In this document: piece by piece, positions 39,749 to 48,500 of the stretch
Position numbering within the stretch: position 1 is the first letter of the stretch
Layout of the letters: each line of letters begins with the position of its first letter
Assembly (NCBI GenBank): GCA_944390725.1
Contig: CALXQU010000004.1
Location: 101,998 to 165,997 of the forward strand
DNA length: 64,000 nt
Origin: an uncultured Spirochaetaceae bacterium
Lineage (GTDB): Bacteria; Spirochaetota; Spirochaetia; Sphaerochaetales; Sphaerochaetaceae
Direction: 5' to 3'
Made by a program: the position numbers and the translations under genes
Notes under the pieces: generated by a model
What the model saw: the letters and a program-made list of their open reading frames with translations, nothing else
The model's database searches: none
What the model was told of the DNA's origin: nothing

Positions 39749-41470
39749 ATGGCAGGAAGATCCTGGGATGAGATAGATCAGTTCAGAGGCACGATCGTCA
39801 AGGGCGAATGGCCGACGATTCCCGAGCTCTATGAGATGGCGGTCAAGCGCTGGCCCGACCACATCTCATTCTCCGTCTTCGAGCCGGAGAAGAAGGCGCT
39901 CACCTTCGCTGAGGCATACGAGAAGATAAGGAAGGCGGCAGCCTACCTCAGGTCGAAAGGCGTGTCGAAGGGAGACAGGGTCCTCCTCAACGGCAAGAAC
40001 AGCCCGGACTGGGCAATCGCCTACTTCGCGATCCTCTATGCAGGCGGAGTCATCGTCCCCATCGACAACCAGATGCATGTGGACAGGTGCATGAGGCTCT
40101 CGGAATTCGCTGACGTGAAGTTCGCAATCGCCGATTTCGACGTGCTGGAGAAGATGAAGGATATCGGCGGGAAGTGGTACAGCTCGCTCTACGGGACAGC
40201 CATGCTCAAGGGAAGGGACGTCAACTACGTCAAGCTCTCCGATGTCGATATCGCGCCGATGGAGCAGAAGGTGGAGGTAAGCGAGGACGATTATGCGGCA
40301 ATCCTCTTCACATCAGGCACGACAGGCAACGAGAAAGGTGCCGTGCTTACCCACAAGAGCATCATATGCAACGTATACCAGGCAGCGAATGAGATCAGCT
40401 TCCTCACTGACCATGAGGTCTTCTACGCGCTCCTGCCGCTCCATCACAGCTACTGCTGCACGACAGTGCTTCTCGAGTCGGTGAAGTTCGGCAGCGAATG
40501 CATCTTCGGCCATGGCATCATCGTATCGAGGATGATCGCTGACATGAAGATGGGCAAGGTCACCGTATTCATGGGCATCCCCCTCCTCTACAACAAGGTC
40601 ATCGCAGGCATCATGAAGAAGATCAGGGAGAAAGGCGCGCTCACATACGCACTGATCCGCACGCTGATGGCATTCAATGGCTGGTGCAAGGTGCACTTCG
40701 GCAAGTCGCCTCTCAAGGGCTTCTTCCAGAAGAAGATCACAAGCCAGCTGGGACTGGACCACGCGAAGCTCCTCATCTGCGGTGCCGGCCCGCTCTCGCC
40801 TGAGGTATTCAAGCAGTACCAGCAGCTGGGGCTCGACTTCCTCCAGGGCTATGGCCTGACGGAGGCCTCCCCTGTCGTCACCCTCAATCCGCCTGAGAAG
40901 TTCATCGTCGACTCGATCGGCCATCCGCTCGCATTCATCGACATGATCATCGCCGACAAGGACGCGGACGGAATCGGGGAGATCAGGATCAAGGGACCGA
41001 ACAACTGCATCGGCTACCTCAACGATGAGGAGAACACGAAGGCGCTCTTCGACGAGAACGGCTACCTTAAGACAGGCGACCTCGGCTACATGGACAAGGA
41101 TAACTACGTCTATCTCAAGGGAAGGAAGAAGAACATCATCGTCACGGAAGGCGGCAAGAACGTATTCCCGGAGGAAATCGAGGATATGTTCCAGCTCTAT
41201 ACGCAGATCGAGCAGATACTCATCCGCGGCTTCCAGCAGAAGAAGGATGTCCCTTCCGAGAGCATCGAGGCAGTAATCTATCCTTCTCCGGATTATATCA
41301 AGGAGAAGAACCTCTCCAAGGAAGCCATCAAGGCTGAGATCGAAGGCATCGTGAAGGACGTCAACAAGCAGCTTGCCGGCTATAAGAAGATCGAGAAGGT
41401 CACGATAGTCGATGAGCCGATGGAAATGACCACGACGAAGAAGATCAAGAGAGGAACCGTGCAGAAATAA
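39749..41470 (+). CDS. Long-chain acyl-CoA synthetase-like AMP-binding protein
   Basis: An adenylate-forming enzyme (573 residues) that probably activates fatty acids to acyl-CoA or acyl-AMP. Motif A8/P-loop is I-L-F-T-S-G-T-T-G-N-E-K-G-A (about 180-193), followed by L-P-L-H-H-S-Y, Q-G-Y-G-L-T-E-A-S-P (A5), T-G-D-L-G-Y and G-R-K-K-N-I-I-V-T-E-G-G-K-N-V-F-P-E-E-I (A8 and hinge), with the catalytic lysine late in T-T-T-K-K-I-K-R. Start fixed by GGAGG 6 nt upstream. It is followed 17 nt later by an amidohydrolase gene with its own -10 box. Confidence 0.93.
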   Translation: MAGRSWDEIDQFRGTIVKGEWPTIPELYEMAVKRWPDHISFSVFEPEKKALTFAEAYEKIRKAAAYLRSKGVSKGDRVLLNGKNSPDWAIAYFAILYAGGVIVPIDNQMHVDRCMRLSEFADVKFAIADFDVLEKMKDIGGKWYSSLYGTAMLKGRDVNYVKLSDVDIAPMEQKVEVSEDDYAAILFTSGTTGNEKGAVLTHKSIICNVYQAANEISFLTDHEVFYALLPLHHSYCCTTVLLESVKFGSECIFGHGIIVSRMIADMKMGKVTVFMGIPLLYNKVIAGIMKKIREKGALTYALIRTLMAFNGWCKVHFGKSPLKGFFQKKITSQLGLDHAKLLICGAGPLSPEVFKQYQQLGLDFLQGYGLTEASPVVTLNPPEKFIVDSIGHPLAFIDMIIADKDADGIGEIRIKGPNNCIGYLNDEENTKALFDENGYLKTGDLGYMDKDNYVYLKGRKKNIIVTEGGKNVFPEEIEDMFQLYTQIEQILIRGFQQKKDVPSESIEAVIYPSPDYIKEKNLSKEAIKAEIEGIVKDVNKQLAGYKKIEKVTIVDEPMEMTTTKKIKRGTVQK

Positions 41471-41471
41471 G

Positions 41472-41480
41472 TGCTATAAT
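41472..41480 (+). promoter_or_regulatory. Extended -10 promoter of amidohydrolase gene, leaderless type
   Basis: TGCTATAAT at 41472-41480 (extended -10) followed by 7 nt and the ATG; it lies in the 17-nt gap behind the acyl-CoA synthetase gene. No -35 box was recognised. Confidence 0.6.
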
Positions 41481-41487
41481 CGGCACT

Positions 41488-42750
41488 ATGACGACGGTAA
41501 TCAGAAATGCAACGATCATCCCCATGACGGAGAAAGGCCTTCTCTTCCATGGGGATGTTTCCATCAGGAACGGGAAGATCCACAGGATCGGCACTGTCGA
41601 GGAAAAGGGAACCGAGGAGATAGATGGCTCGGGGATGATAGCGATGCCATCATTCGTCAACTGCCATACGCATGCGGCCATGGTCCTGATGAGGAACTTC
41701 AAGGACGGCAAGGCGAACCTGCAGGACTGGCTTGCCGAGATATTCAGGATCGAGGACAAGCTCGAGGACGGAGACATCTACTGGGCATCGAAGATCGCCG
41801 CGGCGGAGATGATAGAATCAGGCTGCACTGCCGCTGCCGACATGTACTTCAACGGATGGAACACCATCAGGGCATTCAAGGAAGCCGGCATCAGGGGCAT
41901 CATCGGCATGACATTCTTCGGCGATGGCAAGGAAACGGAGCAGAGGCTGCAGACGCTCCCGCAGCGCCTTGACGAGGAAGCGGCCGGCAGCGACCTGATA
42001 CGCATAGATGCAGCTCCCCATGCCATCTATACCTGCACGAGGGAGACATATGGAGCGGCTGCGGACTGGGCGCTTGGACGCGGCGCGATGGTCCACACCC
42101 ACCTCTCCGAGACAAGGAAGGAAGTCGAGGATTCCCTCAGGGAATTCGGCATGACACCGCTTGAGTACCTGGATTCCTTCGGCTTCTTCCGCACACCGGC
42201 ATACCTTGCCCACTGCGTCCACCTCACAGACAGTGAGATAGAGAGGCTCGGGGAGATAAGGAGCGCGTCAGTGGTGCACAACCCGGCCTCGAACCTCAAG
42301 CTGGCCTCTGGCTATGCCCCTGTGGCAAAGATGAGGGAGAGCGGCATCAACGTGGCAATCGGCACCGATGGCGCATCATCGAACAACAATCTCTCGATGA
42401 TAAAGGACATCGGCCTGGCAGCACTGCTCGCGCAGCCGAGGCTCTCCGCATACGACATCCTCAGCATGGCCACCAGGGACGGCGCGAAGGCGCTGGGACT
42501 CGGCAGCAGGATCGGCACGCTGGAGGAGGGAAAGGACGCGGACCTCATCCTGGTCGATACCCACCAGGTCAACGAGACCCCGCTCAACGACCCGTTCTCC
42601 GCGCTCGCGTTCTCCACTGACAGGAAGAACATAGATACGGTATTCTGCAAGGGCAGGAAGCTGCTGGAGCACGGCAGGCTCCTCACGATAGACAAGGAAG
42701 AGGCGATAGCCAAGGCAAACGAGCAGTGGGAAGCGCTGCTCAGGAGGTAG
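41488..42750 (+). CDS. Amidohydrolase, MTA/SAH deaminase-like
   Basis: A 420-residue metal-dependent deaminase of the 5-methylthioadenosine/S-adenosylhomocysteine deaminase (MtaD/SsnA-like) group; the exact substrate is unproven. Metal ligands are visible as C-H-T-H-A-A, then H-T-H-L-S-E-T, then H-C-V-H-L, and the catalytic Asp in G-T-D-G-A-S-S-N-N. R-N-F-K and W-L-x-x-I near the N-terminus also fit. A perfect extended -10 box ends 7 nt before the start. The following cupin gene is 3 nt away, so at least three genes are co-transcribed. Confidence 0.9.
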   Translation: MTTVIRNATIIPMTEKGLLFHGDVSIRNGKIHRIGTVEEKGTEEIDGSGMIAMPSFVNCHTHAAMVLMRNFKDGKANLQDWLAEIFRIEDKLEDGDIYWASKIAAAEMIESGCTAAADMYFNGWNTIRAFKEAGIRGIIGMTFFGDGKETEQRLQTLPQRLDEEAAGSDLIRIDAAPHAIYTCTRETYGAAADWALGRGAMVHTHLSETRKEVEDSLREFGMTPLEYLDSFGFFRTPAYLAHCVHLTDSEIERLGEIRSASVVHNPASNLKLASGYAPVAKMRESGINVAIGTDGASSNNNLSMIKDIGLAALLAQPRLSAYDILSMATRDGAKALGLGSRIGTLEEGKDADLILVDTHQVNETPLNDPFSALAFSTDRKNIDTVFCKGRKLLEHGRLLTIDKEEAIAKANEQWEALLRR

Positions 42751-42753
42751 CAT

Positions 42754-43080
42754 ATGGGATTCTTCTTCGATAAGGATATCAAGGCGAAGGTCCTTGATGG
42801 GAAATCCAGCCGCAAGGTGCTGGCACACTGCGATGACGTGATGGCATGCCATCTATTCTTCGAGCAGGGCGGGAGAGGCACGCTGCATAGCCATCCGCAT
42901 ACGCAGATCTGCTATGTGATATCGGGAGTGTTCGACTTCACGCTCTCAGGCGAGACAAGGCGCATATCCGCCGGCGACAGCGTCTGCATACCATCGGATG
43001 CCGAGCACGGGCTGGAATGCATCGAGAAAGGCGAGCTGATAGACATCTTCACGCCTGAAAGGAAGGACTTCCTCCCATGA
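42754..43080 (+). CDS. Small cupin-domain protein
   Basis: A 108-residue single-domain cupin. Both conserved motifs are seen: G-T-L-H-S-H-P-H-T-Q-I-C-Y-V-I-S-G (metal histidines and glutamine) and P-S-D-A-E-H-G-L-E-C. Such proteins bind a metal and may be sugar or aromatic-acid related enzymes or sensors; the function here is unknown. It lies between the deaminase and an SGNH hydrolase, overlapping the latter by 4 bp. Confidence 0.88.
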   Translation: MGFFFDKDIKAKVLDGKSSRKVLAHCDDVMACHLFFEQGGRGTLHSHPHTQICYVISGVFDFTLSGETRRISAGDSVCIPSDAEHGLECIEKGELIDIFTPERKDFLP

Positions 43081-43706
43081 AGAGCATACTCTGCTTCGGC
43101 GACTCGAACACATACGGCGCCACTCCGTATGACGAGCCAAGGTGGCCATATGACGTAAGATGGACAGGCAGGCTGCAGATGCTGCTGGGACCTGGATACA
43201 GGATCATCGAGGAAGGGCTCGGGGGGCGCACTGCCGCAGCTGCGGATCCCCATGTCTCCTATCGCAGGGGACTTGACGTAATCGAGATGCTGCTTGAGTC
43301 GCACAGCCCGCTCGACCTCGTCACGATAATGCTTGGCACCAATGACGCGAAGGCATGCTTCGCAGGCAATGCCCGGACGATAGCCTGGGGCAACCTGAAG
43401 ATCATCGAGGCCATCCAGAAATGGTCGCTGTGGAGCGGCAACAGCCCGGAGATCCTGCTTATCTCCCCTATCCTGATCGCTGACGGGGCCGAGGACTCGC
43501 GCTTCGGGACATATGATGAGTCATCCGTAGACCGCTCCAGGGCCTTTGCGGCCGAATACCGCCATGTAGCGGAGCTCAAGGGCGTGCATTTCTTCGACGC
43601 GGCCACCGTCGCAACCCCGGGCCCTGACTGCCTCCATATGGATAGGGACTCCCATAAGGCGCTGGCTGAGGCGCTGGCTGCAGAAGTGAGGAAGATACTG
43701 GGATGA
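43077..43706 (+). CDS. SGNH/GDSL hydrolase
   Basis: A 209-residue esterase-type hydrolase without signal peptide. Block I is C-F-G-D-S-N-T-Y-G-A (catalytic Ser), block II G-L-G-G-R-T, block III I-M-L-G-T-N-D-A-K, and block V D-C-L-H-M-D-R-D-S-H with the catalytic Asp-x-x-His. It resembles the arylesterase/TesA-like acyl hydrolases. It overlaps the cupin start/stop by 4 bp. Acyl substrate unknown. Confidence 0.9.
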   Translation: MKSILCFGDSNTYGATPYDEPRWPYDVRWTGRLQMLLGPGYRIIEEGLGGRTAAAADPHVSYRRGLDVIEMLLESHSPLDLVTIMLGTNDAKACFAGNARTIAWGNLKIIEAIQKWSLWSGNSPEILLISPILIADGAEDSRFGTYDESSVDRSRAFAAEYRHVAELKGVHFFDAATVATPGPDCLHMDRDSHKALAEALAAEVRKILG

Positions 43707-43710
43707 CAAA

Positions 43711-43729
43711 CGGGTCCATTGCGGACCCG
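43711..43729. terminator. Hairpin between SGNH hydrolase and GH105 genes
   Basis: A 7-bp perfect stem CGGGTCC/GGACCCG with an ATTGC loop, between two converging genes; on the minus strand TTTG follows. Confidence 0.6.
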
Positions 43730-43772
43730 GTGCCTGTGAAGCACGAACGAGATAGACTTCCAGGGGAAGGGC

Positions 43773-44849
43773 TCAGCGCTCTTCCTCTGTACAGGCCAGT
43801 ATATAGGAACCGACTCCCTTGAAATCATCGGCGACGACCTTCTCGCTGAGATAGTAGCGATAGGAACCATCCCTGTATGGATTGCCGCCGAGCCCAGCCA
43901 CGGAGCAGATGCCGCCGAGATGGAGCTCTCCATCCTCCTCCGTGAGGTATCTGTCCCTGATTGCCTCCACGGCCTCAAGGCCCTTTCCCCTCAGGGAGGG
44001 ATCGAGGTATCCGAGCCTCGTACCCTTGAGTATGGAATAGGCGAACATGCTGGACCCGGAGGTCTCGAGGTAGTTCCCTTCCCTGCCGACCTGGTCGGTC
44101 ACCTGGTACCACATCCCATCGGTCTGGTACCTGAGCACGGCATCCACGAGTGACTGCAGTATGCCGATGAGCCGGTCACGCCCGCCCTGGTCCTGCGGCA
44201 GATAGTCAAGCACATCGATGATCGCCATCATATACCACCCTATCGACCTGGACCAGAAATGAGGCGAAAGCCCCGTGACATCATCTGACCACTTCATGCC
44301 CCTTGATTCATCGAAGCAGTGATAGAGAAGCCCGGTATCAGGGTCACGCATCACATCATTGGTGACTATGATCTGCCTGACGATATCATCGAAATCCCCA
44401 GCCGCTCCGTGGATGGAGGCATACTCCGCCTTGAAAGGGCCCTCCATATAGAGGCCATCAAGCCAGATCTGCCACGGGTATATCTCCTTGTGCCAGTAGA
44501 CGCCATTATGGCATCTCGGCTGGCTCTCAAGCTGCCTGTGGAGCCTCTCGGCAGCCTTCATGAACCTTTCCTCGCCGCTTTTCCCCGCAAGCCGGAAGAG
44601 GGCCCTGCCGGCATTGACCATATCGAGGTTGTATTCACCCTGCCTGTATGTATCGATGCTGCCATCATCATGCACGAGCCTGTCATACATGGAATATACC
44701 CATGGATAGACCGTATCATCGCCATGCTCCTCAGCGCTTACAAGCGATGCGAGAAGCACATGGCCGTGCTCATAATGCCACACCATCATGCCTGGCGTGT
44801 ATCTCTTCCTTACGCTCTGCACGAGAGCCAGCGACAAAGGAACCGGCAT
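43773..44849 (-). CDS. Glycoside hydrolase family 105 unsaturated galacturonyl hydrolase
   Basis: A 358-residue cytoplasmic enzyme of the GH88/GH105 (YteR/YesR) type that removes the unsaturated uronic acid left at the end of pectin fragments by lyases. The alpha6/alpha6 barrel segments fit: W-Q-I-W-L-D-G-L-Y-M-E-G-P-F (with the conserved Asp), D-D-V-T-G-L-S-P-H-F-W-S-R-S-I-G-W-Y, and Y-L-E-T-S-G-S-S-M-F-A-Y. No signal peptide. It is the last gene of the import operon. A GC-rich imperfect hairpin lies in the 51-nt gap before it, which could protect or separate the mRNA. Confidence 0.92.
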   Translation of the reverse strand: MPVPLSLALVQSVRKRYTPGMMVWHYEHGHVLLASLVSAEEHGDDTVYPWVYSMYDRLVHDDGSIDTYRQGEYNLDMVNAGRALFRLAGKSGEERFMKAAERLHRQLESQPRCHNGVYWHKEIYPWQIWLDGLYMEGPFKAEYASIHGAAGDFDDIVRQIIVTNDVMRDPDTGLLYHCFDESRGMKWSDDVTGLSPHFWSRSIGWYMMAIIDVLDYLPQDQGGRDRLIGILQSLVDAVLRYQTDGMWYQVTDQVGREGNYLETSGSSMFAYSILKGTRLGYLDPSLRGKGLEAVEAIRDRYLTEEDGELHLGGICSVAGLGGNPYRDGSYRYYLSEKVVADDFKGVGSYILACTEEER

Positions 44850-44900
44850 ATCAGAAATCCTCCATTGGCTGCCAGCCGCCGCAGCGGCCGGCTATATAGG

Positions 44901-46478
44901 TCAGTCGTGCAGGAGACCGTTCTCGGTCATGTATGCGACGCCTTCGTCGTTCCAGGCCTTGCCGCCGATAGCGTTGAAGCCATCGATGAACTCCTGCCAT
45001 GTTCCCTCGTTAAGCGGCCTTGCGCCTGTGAGGAACTCGCCGAGCGTCTGCTCATAGAACCTCTTCACGTCCGCATTCGGAGTCGGCAGGTTGCCGGAAC
45101 CGATCGCGTTCGTCCATGTCATCGCCTGCATCTCCCTCAGCGTCTTGAGGGCGGACATCTCCTTCTTGGAGACTTCCGTGATATAGGTCGGATACCTGGA
45201 AGCCAGCTCGACATCGCCATTGTAGAACACGAGGTTCCTGAGCTGGGTATAGACCTGTCCCTTGGAACCGGTGAATGCCATATCGCCGAGGTCACCTGCT
45301 ACCGGTATGCCATCCTCATCAAGGACATAGTTGACGCCTTCGACACCCCAGCCGAGGAGATAGTAGCCCTCATCGGAGCTCATCCATTCCAGAAGCTCGC
45401 AGATCTTGTCAAGCTTGCCGGCATCCGCAGCCTTCCTGGAGACGGCATAGATCCTGTAGTTCATGTCGTATGCGCCGATGGCTGCCTTGCCTTCAGGTCC
45501 CTTGATCGCATCGATCACGATCCACTCGCCATCAGGGAAGTTCTTGTCGAACGGCGCATAGTTGCTTGTCGCGGCATAGGCGGCATTCTGCTCATACATC
45601 ATGCCGAACCTGCCCTGCTTCCATGCTGCCCTGAAGTCATCCTTCTTGTATGAGAGCCAGTTCGGATCGATGATGCCCTCATCGCACATGCCCTTGAGGA
45701 AGACCATGAAGTCATAGAACTCAGGCTTGTAGATATTGAGTCCTTCCTCGCCGCTCTTGAGGGACCAGAGGCCCTCTACGCCGAAAGCGCCCATGATCGG
45801 CCAGAGCCTTGAGCCAGGATAGCCCTTGAGATTCGATTCGATCTCGATGAATGCGCCATAGCCATATGTATCGTTGACGCCATTGCCGTCAGGATCCTCG
45901 AACGTGAATGCCCTTGCCACCTCGAGGAACTCCTCCGTCGTGGTGGGAACGGAGAGGCCGAGCTTGTCGAGCCAGTCCTTCCTGACGAGGAGTCCTTCGT
46001 TCCTGACGATCATGCCCGGCGATGGGAAGCCATAGATGTGGCCATTGACCGTGGCGTGCGCCTTGGCATCCTTGTCATAGAGCAGCTCCGTGCGATGCGG
46101 CATCTTGTCGAAGCAGTCATCGACAGGTGACACGAGACCCTGCTTCACGAGGTTGACGAGGACAGGGCGGCGGACCATGAAGATATCCGGAAGCGCGTTG
46201 CCGGCGCCTGCAGCCTGGATCTTCACATCCTGGTCGCTCTCATTCGACGGAAGCATCGTGAGCTTGAGGTCGATGCCGAGCTTGTCACGGATGATATCAT
46301 AGCCGACCCAGTCATCCGGGACCATGCCGGCTTCCGTCATCGCGGCGCCGAACCAGAGCTCGATGGTCACGGGACCATCGCCTGATGCCGCGGCAGCTTC
46401 CTTGCTGCCTCCCGCTGCCAGCGGCAGCACCGCAAGCGCGATAAGCATCGCGATCATGATATTCCTAAGAGCTTTCAT
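44901..46478 (-). CDS. ABC sugar-binding protein, YtcQ/LipO-like
   Basis: The binding component (525 residues) of a CUT1-type oligosaccharide importer, in the large YtcQ/LplA group typically linked to pectin or rhamnogalacturonan fragments. The signal peptide ends L-P-L-A-A-G-G-S-K-E-A-A with no lipobox cysteine, as in the BMP protein at 7.1 kb. The mature part opens V-T-I-E-L-W-F-G-A, with K-L-G-I-D-L-K-L and A-G-N-A-L-P-D-I-F-M typical of the group. Ribosome site AAAGGAGGAAAG. Gene order (permease, permease, binding protein, GH105) supports uptake of unsaturated pectin oligosaccharides; ligand inferred. Confidence 0.92.
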   Translation of the reverse strand: MKALRNIMIAMLIALAVLPLAAGGSKEAAAASGDGPVTIELWFGAAMTEAGMVPDDWVGYDIIRDKLGIDLKLTMLPSNESDQDVKIQAAGAGNALPDIFMVRRPVLVNLVKQGLVSPVDDCFDKMPHRTELLYDKDAKAHATVNGHIYGFPSPGMIVRNEGLLVRKDWLDKLGLSVPTTTEEFLEVARAFTFEDPDGNGVNDTYGYGAFIEIESNLKGYPGSRLWPIMGAFGVEGLWSLKSGEEGLNIYKPEFYDFMVFLKGMCDEGIIDPNWLSYKKDDFRAAWKQGRFGMMYEQNAAYAATSNYAPFDKNFPDGEWIVIDAIKGPEGKAAIGAYDMNYRIYAVSRKAADAGKLDKICELLEWMSSDEGYYLLGWGVEGVNYVLDEDGIPVAGDLGDMAFTGSKGQVYTQLRNLVFYNGDVELASRYPTYITEVSKKEMSALKTLREMQAMTWTNAIGSGNLPTPNADVKRFYEQTLGEFLTGARPLNEGTWQEFIDGFNAIGGKAWNDEGVAYMTENGLLHD

Positions 46479-46500
46479 TCTTTCCTCCTTTATTTGCCAA

Positions 46501-47418
46501 TCAGCCCTTCACCGATCCAAGCAGGGTACCCTTAGTGAAGTACTTCTGGATGAACGGATACGCTATAACCATAGGGATCGCACTCATGAATACCGATGCC
46601 GCCTTGATGGCATTGACAGGAGCATTGCCGAAGGCGCTTACCTCGACGTACTCGTTCATGCCGGAGGCAAGAAGGATATTCCTGAGGAGAATCGGAAGCG
46701 GATAGTTATCGTTCAGGTAGAGCATCGCATTGAAGAAGTCATTCCAGAACGATACGCCATAATAGAGCCCGATCGTCATGACAATTGCCTTTGAAAGCGG
46801 CAGTATGATCCTGAAGAGCACCTGCAGCTCAGTGCAGCCGTCAATCCTCGCTGATTCCTTCAGCTCGTTGGGGATGCCGACGAAGAACTGCCTCATGATG
46901 ATGCAGTTGTAAGTGGAGATCGCCCCCGGAAGGAAGACCGCCGGCAGGTGGCCGATGAGGCCGATATCCTTCACGAGCAGGTATGCGGGAATCATGCCGA
47001 CGTTGAAGACGTACGGGATGATGACAATCATGTTGATGATCTTGCGCCCAGGAAGCGACTGCACCGAGAGCACATATGCCATCGGCACCGTCAGGATGAG
47101 GGCACAGGCCACGCCGCCGATGAGGATCTTGAAGCTGTTGAGGAACGCATCAAGGAAACCGTCATTGCCGAGGAGGGCCGTATATGCGTCTGTCGACCAG
47201 TCCCACGGAGGCAGGAACATGCCCTCGAGGTTGGTACCGAGGAAATCAGCGGGCCTGAACGAGAGCGTCACCGTGGACCACACCGGGATGATGATCGCTA
47301 TCAGTATGAAGACCATGAATGCATTGACGCAGATATTGAATACATGGTCCGCAGCGGTGAGCTTCACCTTCTTGTTCTGTATCTGGGGCTTCAGATGCTT
47401 CTGTACTTTCACTGCCAT
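46501..47418 (-). CDS. ABC permease, YtcP/LplC-like
   Basis: A 305-residue membrane subunit with six hydrophobic segments (CUT1 'carbohydrate' permease, BPD_transp_1). The coupling segment E-L-K-E-S-A-R-I-D-G-C-T-E-L-Q-V-L-F-R-I-I-L-P-L matches the EAA motif. The start is set at M-A-V-K-V-Q behind AGGAGGGG; an upstream in-frame extension overlaps the preceding permease and was rejected. The ATPase for this importer is not in the window, as usual where a shared MsmX-type ATPase is used. Confidence 0.92.
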   Translation of the reverse strand: MAVKVQKHLKPQIQNKKVKLTAADHVFNICVNAFMVFILIAIIIPVWSTVTLSFRPADFLGTNLEGMFLPPWDWSTDAYTALLGNDGFLDAFLNSFKILIGGVACALILTVPMAYVLSVQSLPGRKIINMIVIIPYVFNVGMIPAYLLVKDIGLIGHLPAVFLPGAISTYNCIIMRQFFVGIPNELKESARIDGCTELQVLFRIILPLSKAIVMTIGLYYGVSFWNDFFNAMLYLNDNYPLPILLRNILLASGMNEYVEVSAFGNAPVNAIKAASVFMSAIPMVIAYPFIQKYFTKGTLLGSVKG

Positions 47419-47428
47419 CTTCCCCTCC

Positions 47429-48388
47429 TCAGAAAAGCGAGCTGTCCGTGAGCTTCCTGGAAAGCCAGTTCGCGAAAAGCACGAGGAACATGCCGAACAC
47501 TCCCTTGAAGAGGCCGACAGCGGTCGCAAGGCCGAACTCGAACTCCAGGAGGCCCTGCCTGTACACCCATGTGTCGATGATATCGCCGACGGCATATACC
47601 TGCGGTGAATAGAGCATGAATATCTGGTTGAAGCCAGCGTCGAGGATGGTTCCCAGCTTGAGGATGAGGACGGTGACGATGACGGGCGCTATGGCAGGAA
47701 GCGTGATGTACCTTACCCTCTGCCAGCTGTTGGCGCCTTCCACCATCGCAGCCTCGAAGAGCGATACGTCAATGCCCATGAGCGCGGCGATGAAGATGAT
47801 TGCCGACCAGCCCATCTCCTTCCATGCATCGGAGATAAGCACGACCCAGGGGAACGTCTTCGTGTTGGAAAGGAAGTCGACCGCCTTGCCTCCGCAGAGC
47901 TCTATGACATCATTGAAGACGCCGTCGCCGGGCGCGAGGAGCGCGAGGAGGATGCCGTACATGATTACCCAGGAAAGGAAGTGAGGCAGATATGCAAGCG
48001 TCTGCACGACCTTCCTCAGGCCGGGCCTGGTGCATTCATAGATCGCTATCGCAAGTATGACCGAGAGAGGAAGCGATATGAGGAGCTTGCCGACCGAGTA
48101 CATCACGGTATTCCTGATCAGCGACCAGAAATAGAAGGAGTTGATGAACGTCCTGAAGTTCTCAAGGCCGATCCACGGCGACCCCAGCACGCCATCTATG
48201 GCCATGAAATCCTTGAAGGCAATCTGCGAGTTCCATATGGGAACGTACTTGAAGATGATGTAGTAGATGAGCGGGATAAGGGCAAGGACATAGACCGAGC
48301 GATGCCTGGCGATCTCCCTCCTCAGCTTGCTCCGCTGCATCTGCTTCGGTACCGGAGCAGCAGCGGTCCCCTGTCTTGATATCTTCAT
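47429..48388 (-). CDS. ABC permease, LplB/YteP-like
   Basis: A 319-residue six-helix membrane subunit, partner of the downstream permease. Typical motifs: L-A-L-I-P-L-I-Y-Y-I-I-F-K-Y-V-P-I, then D-F-M-A-I-D-G-V-L-G-S-P-W-I-G-L-E-N-F, and the EAA loop E-A-A-M-V-E-G-A-N-S-W-Q-R-V-R-Y-I-T-L-P. The N-terminus is basic and cytoplasmic. It begins behind GAGG, about 110 nt after the regulator gene and on the same strand. Confidence 0.93.
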   Translation of the reverse strand: MKISRQGTAAAPVPKQMQRSKLRREIARHRSVYVLALIPLIYYIIFKYVPIWNSQIAFKDFMAIDGVLGSPWIGLENFRTFINSFYFWSLIRNTVMYSVGKLLISLPLSVILAIAIYECTRPGLRKVVQTLAYLPHFLSWVIMYGILLALLAPGDGVFNDVIELCGGKAVDFLSNTKTFPWVVLISDAWKEMGWSAIIFIAALMGIDVSLFEAAMVEGANSWQRVRYITLPAIAPVIVTVLILKLGTILDAGFNQIFMLYSPQVYAVGDIIDTWVYRQGLLEFEFGLATAVGLFKGVFGMFLVLFANWLSRKLTDSSLF

Positions 48389-48500
48389 ATAGCCTACCTC
48401 GTTATGTTCAGGTTAAGGTGCGGCTATGAGATAATCCAAACCGAAGATTGAAAGATTCAGACATCTGATATACTAATATTCTAGGATTATACGGGGATTA

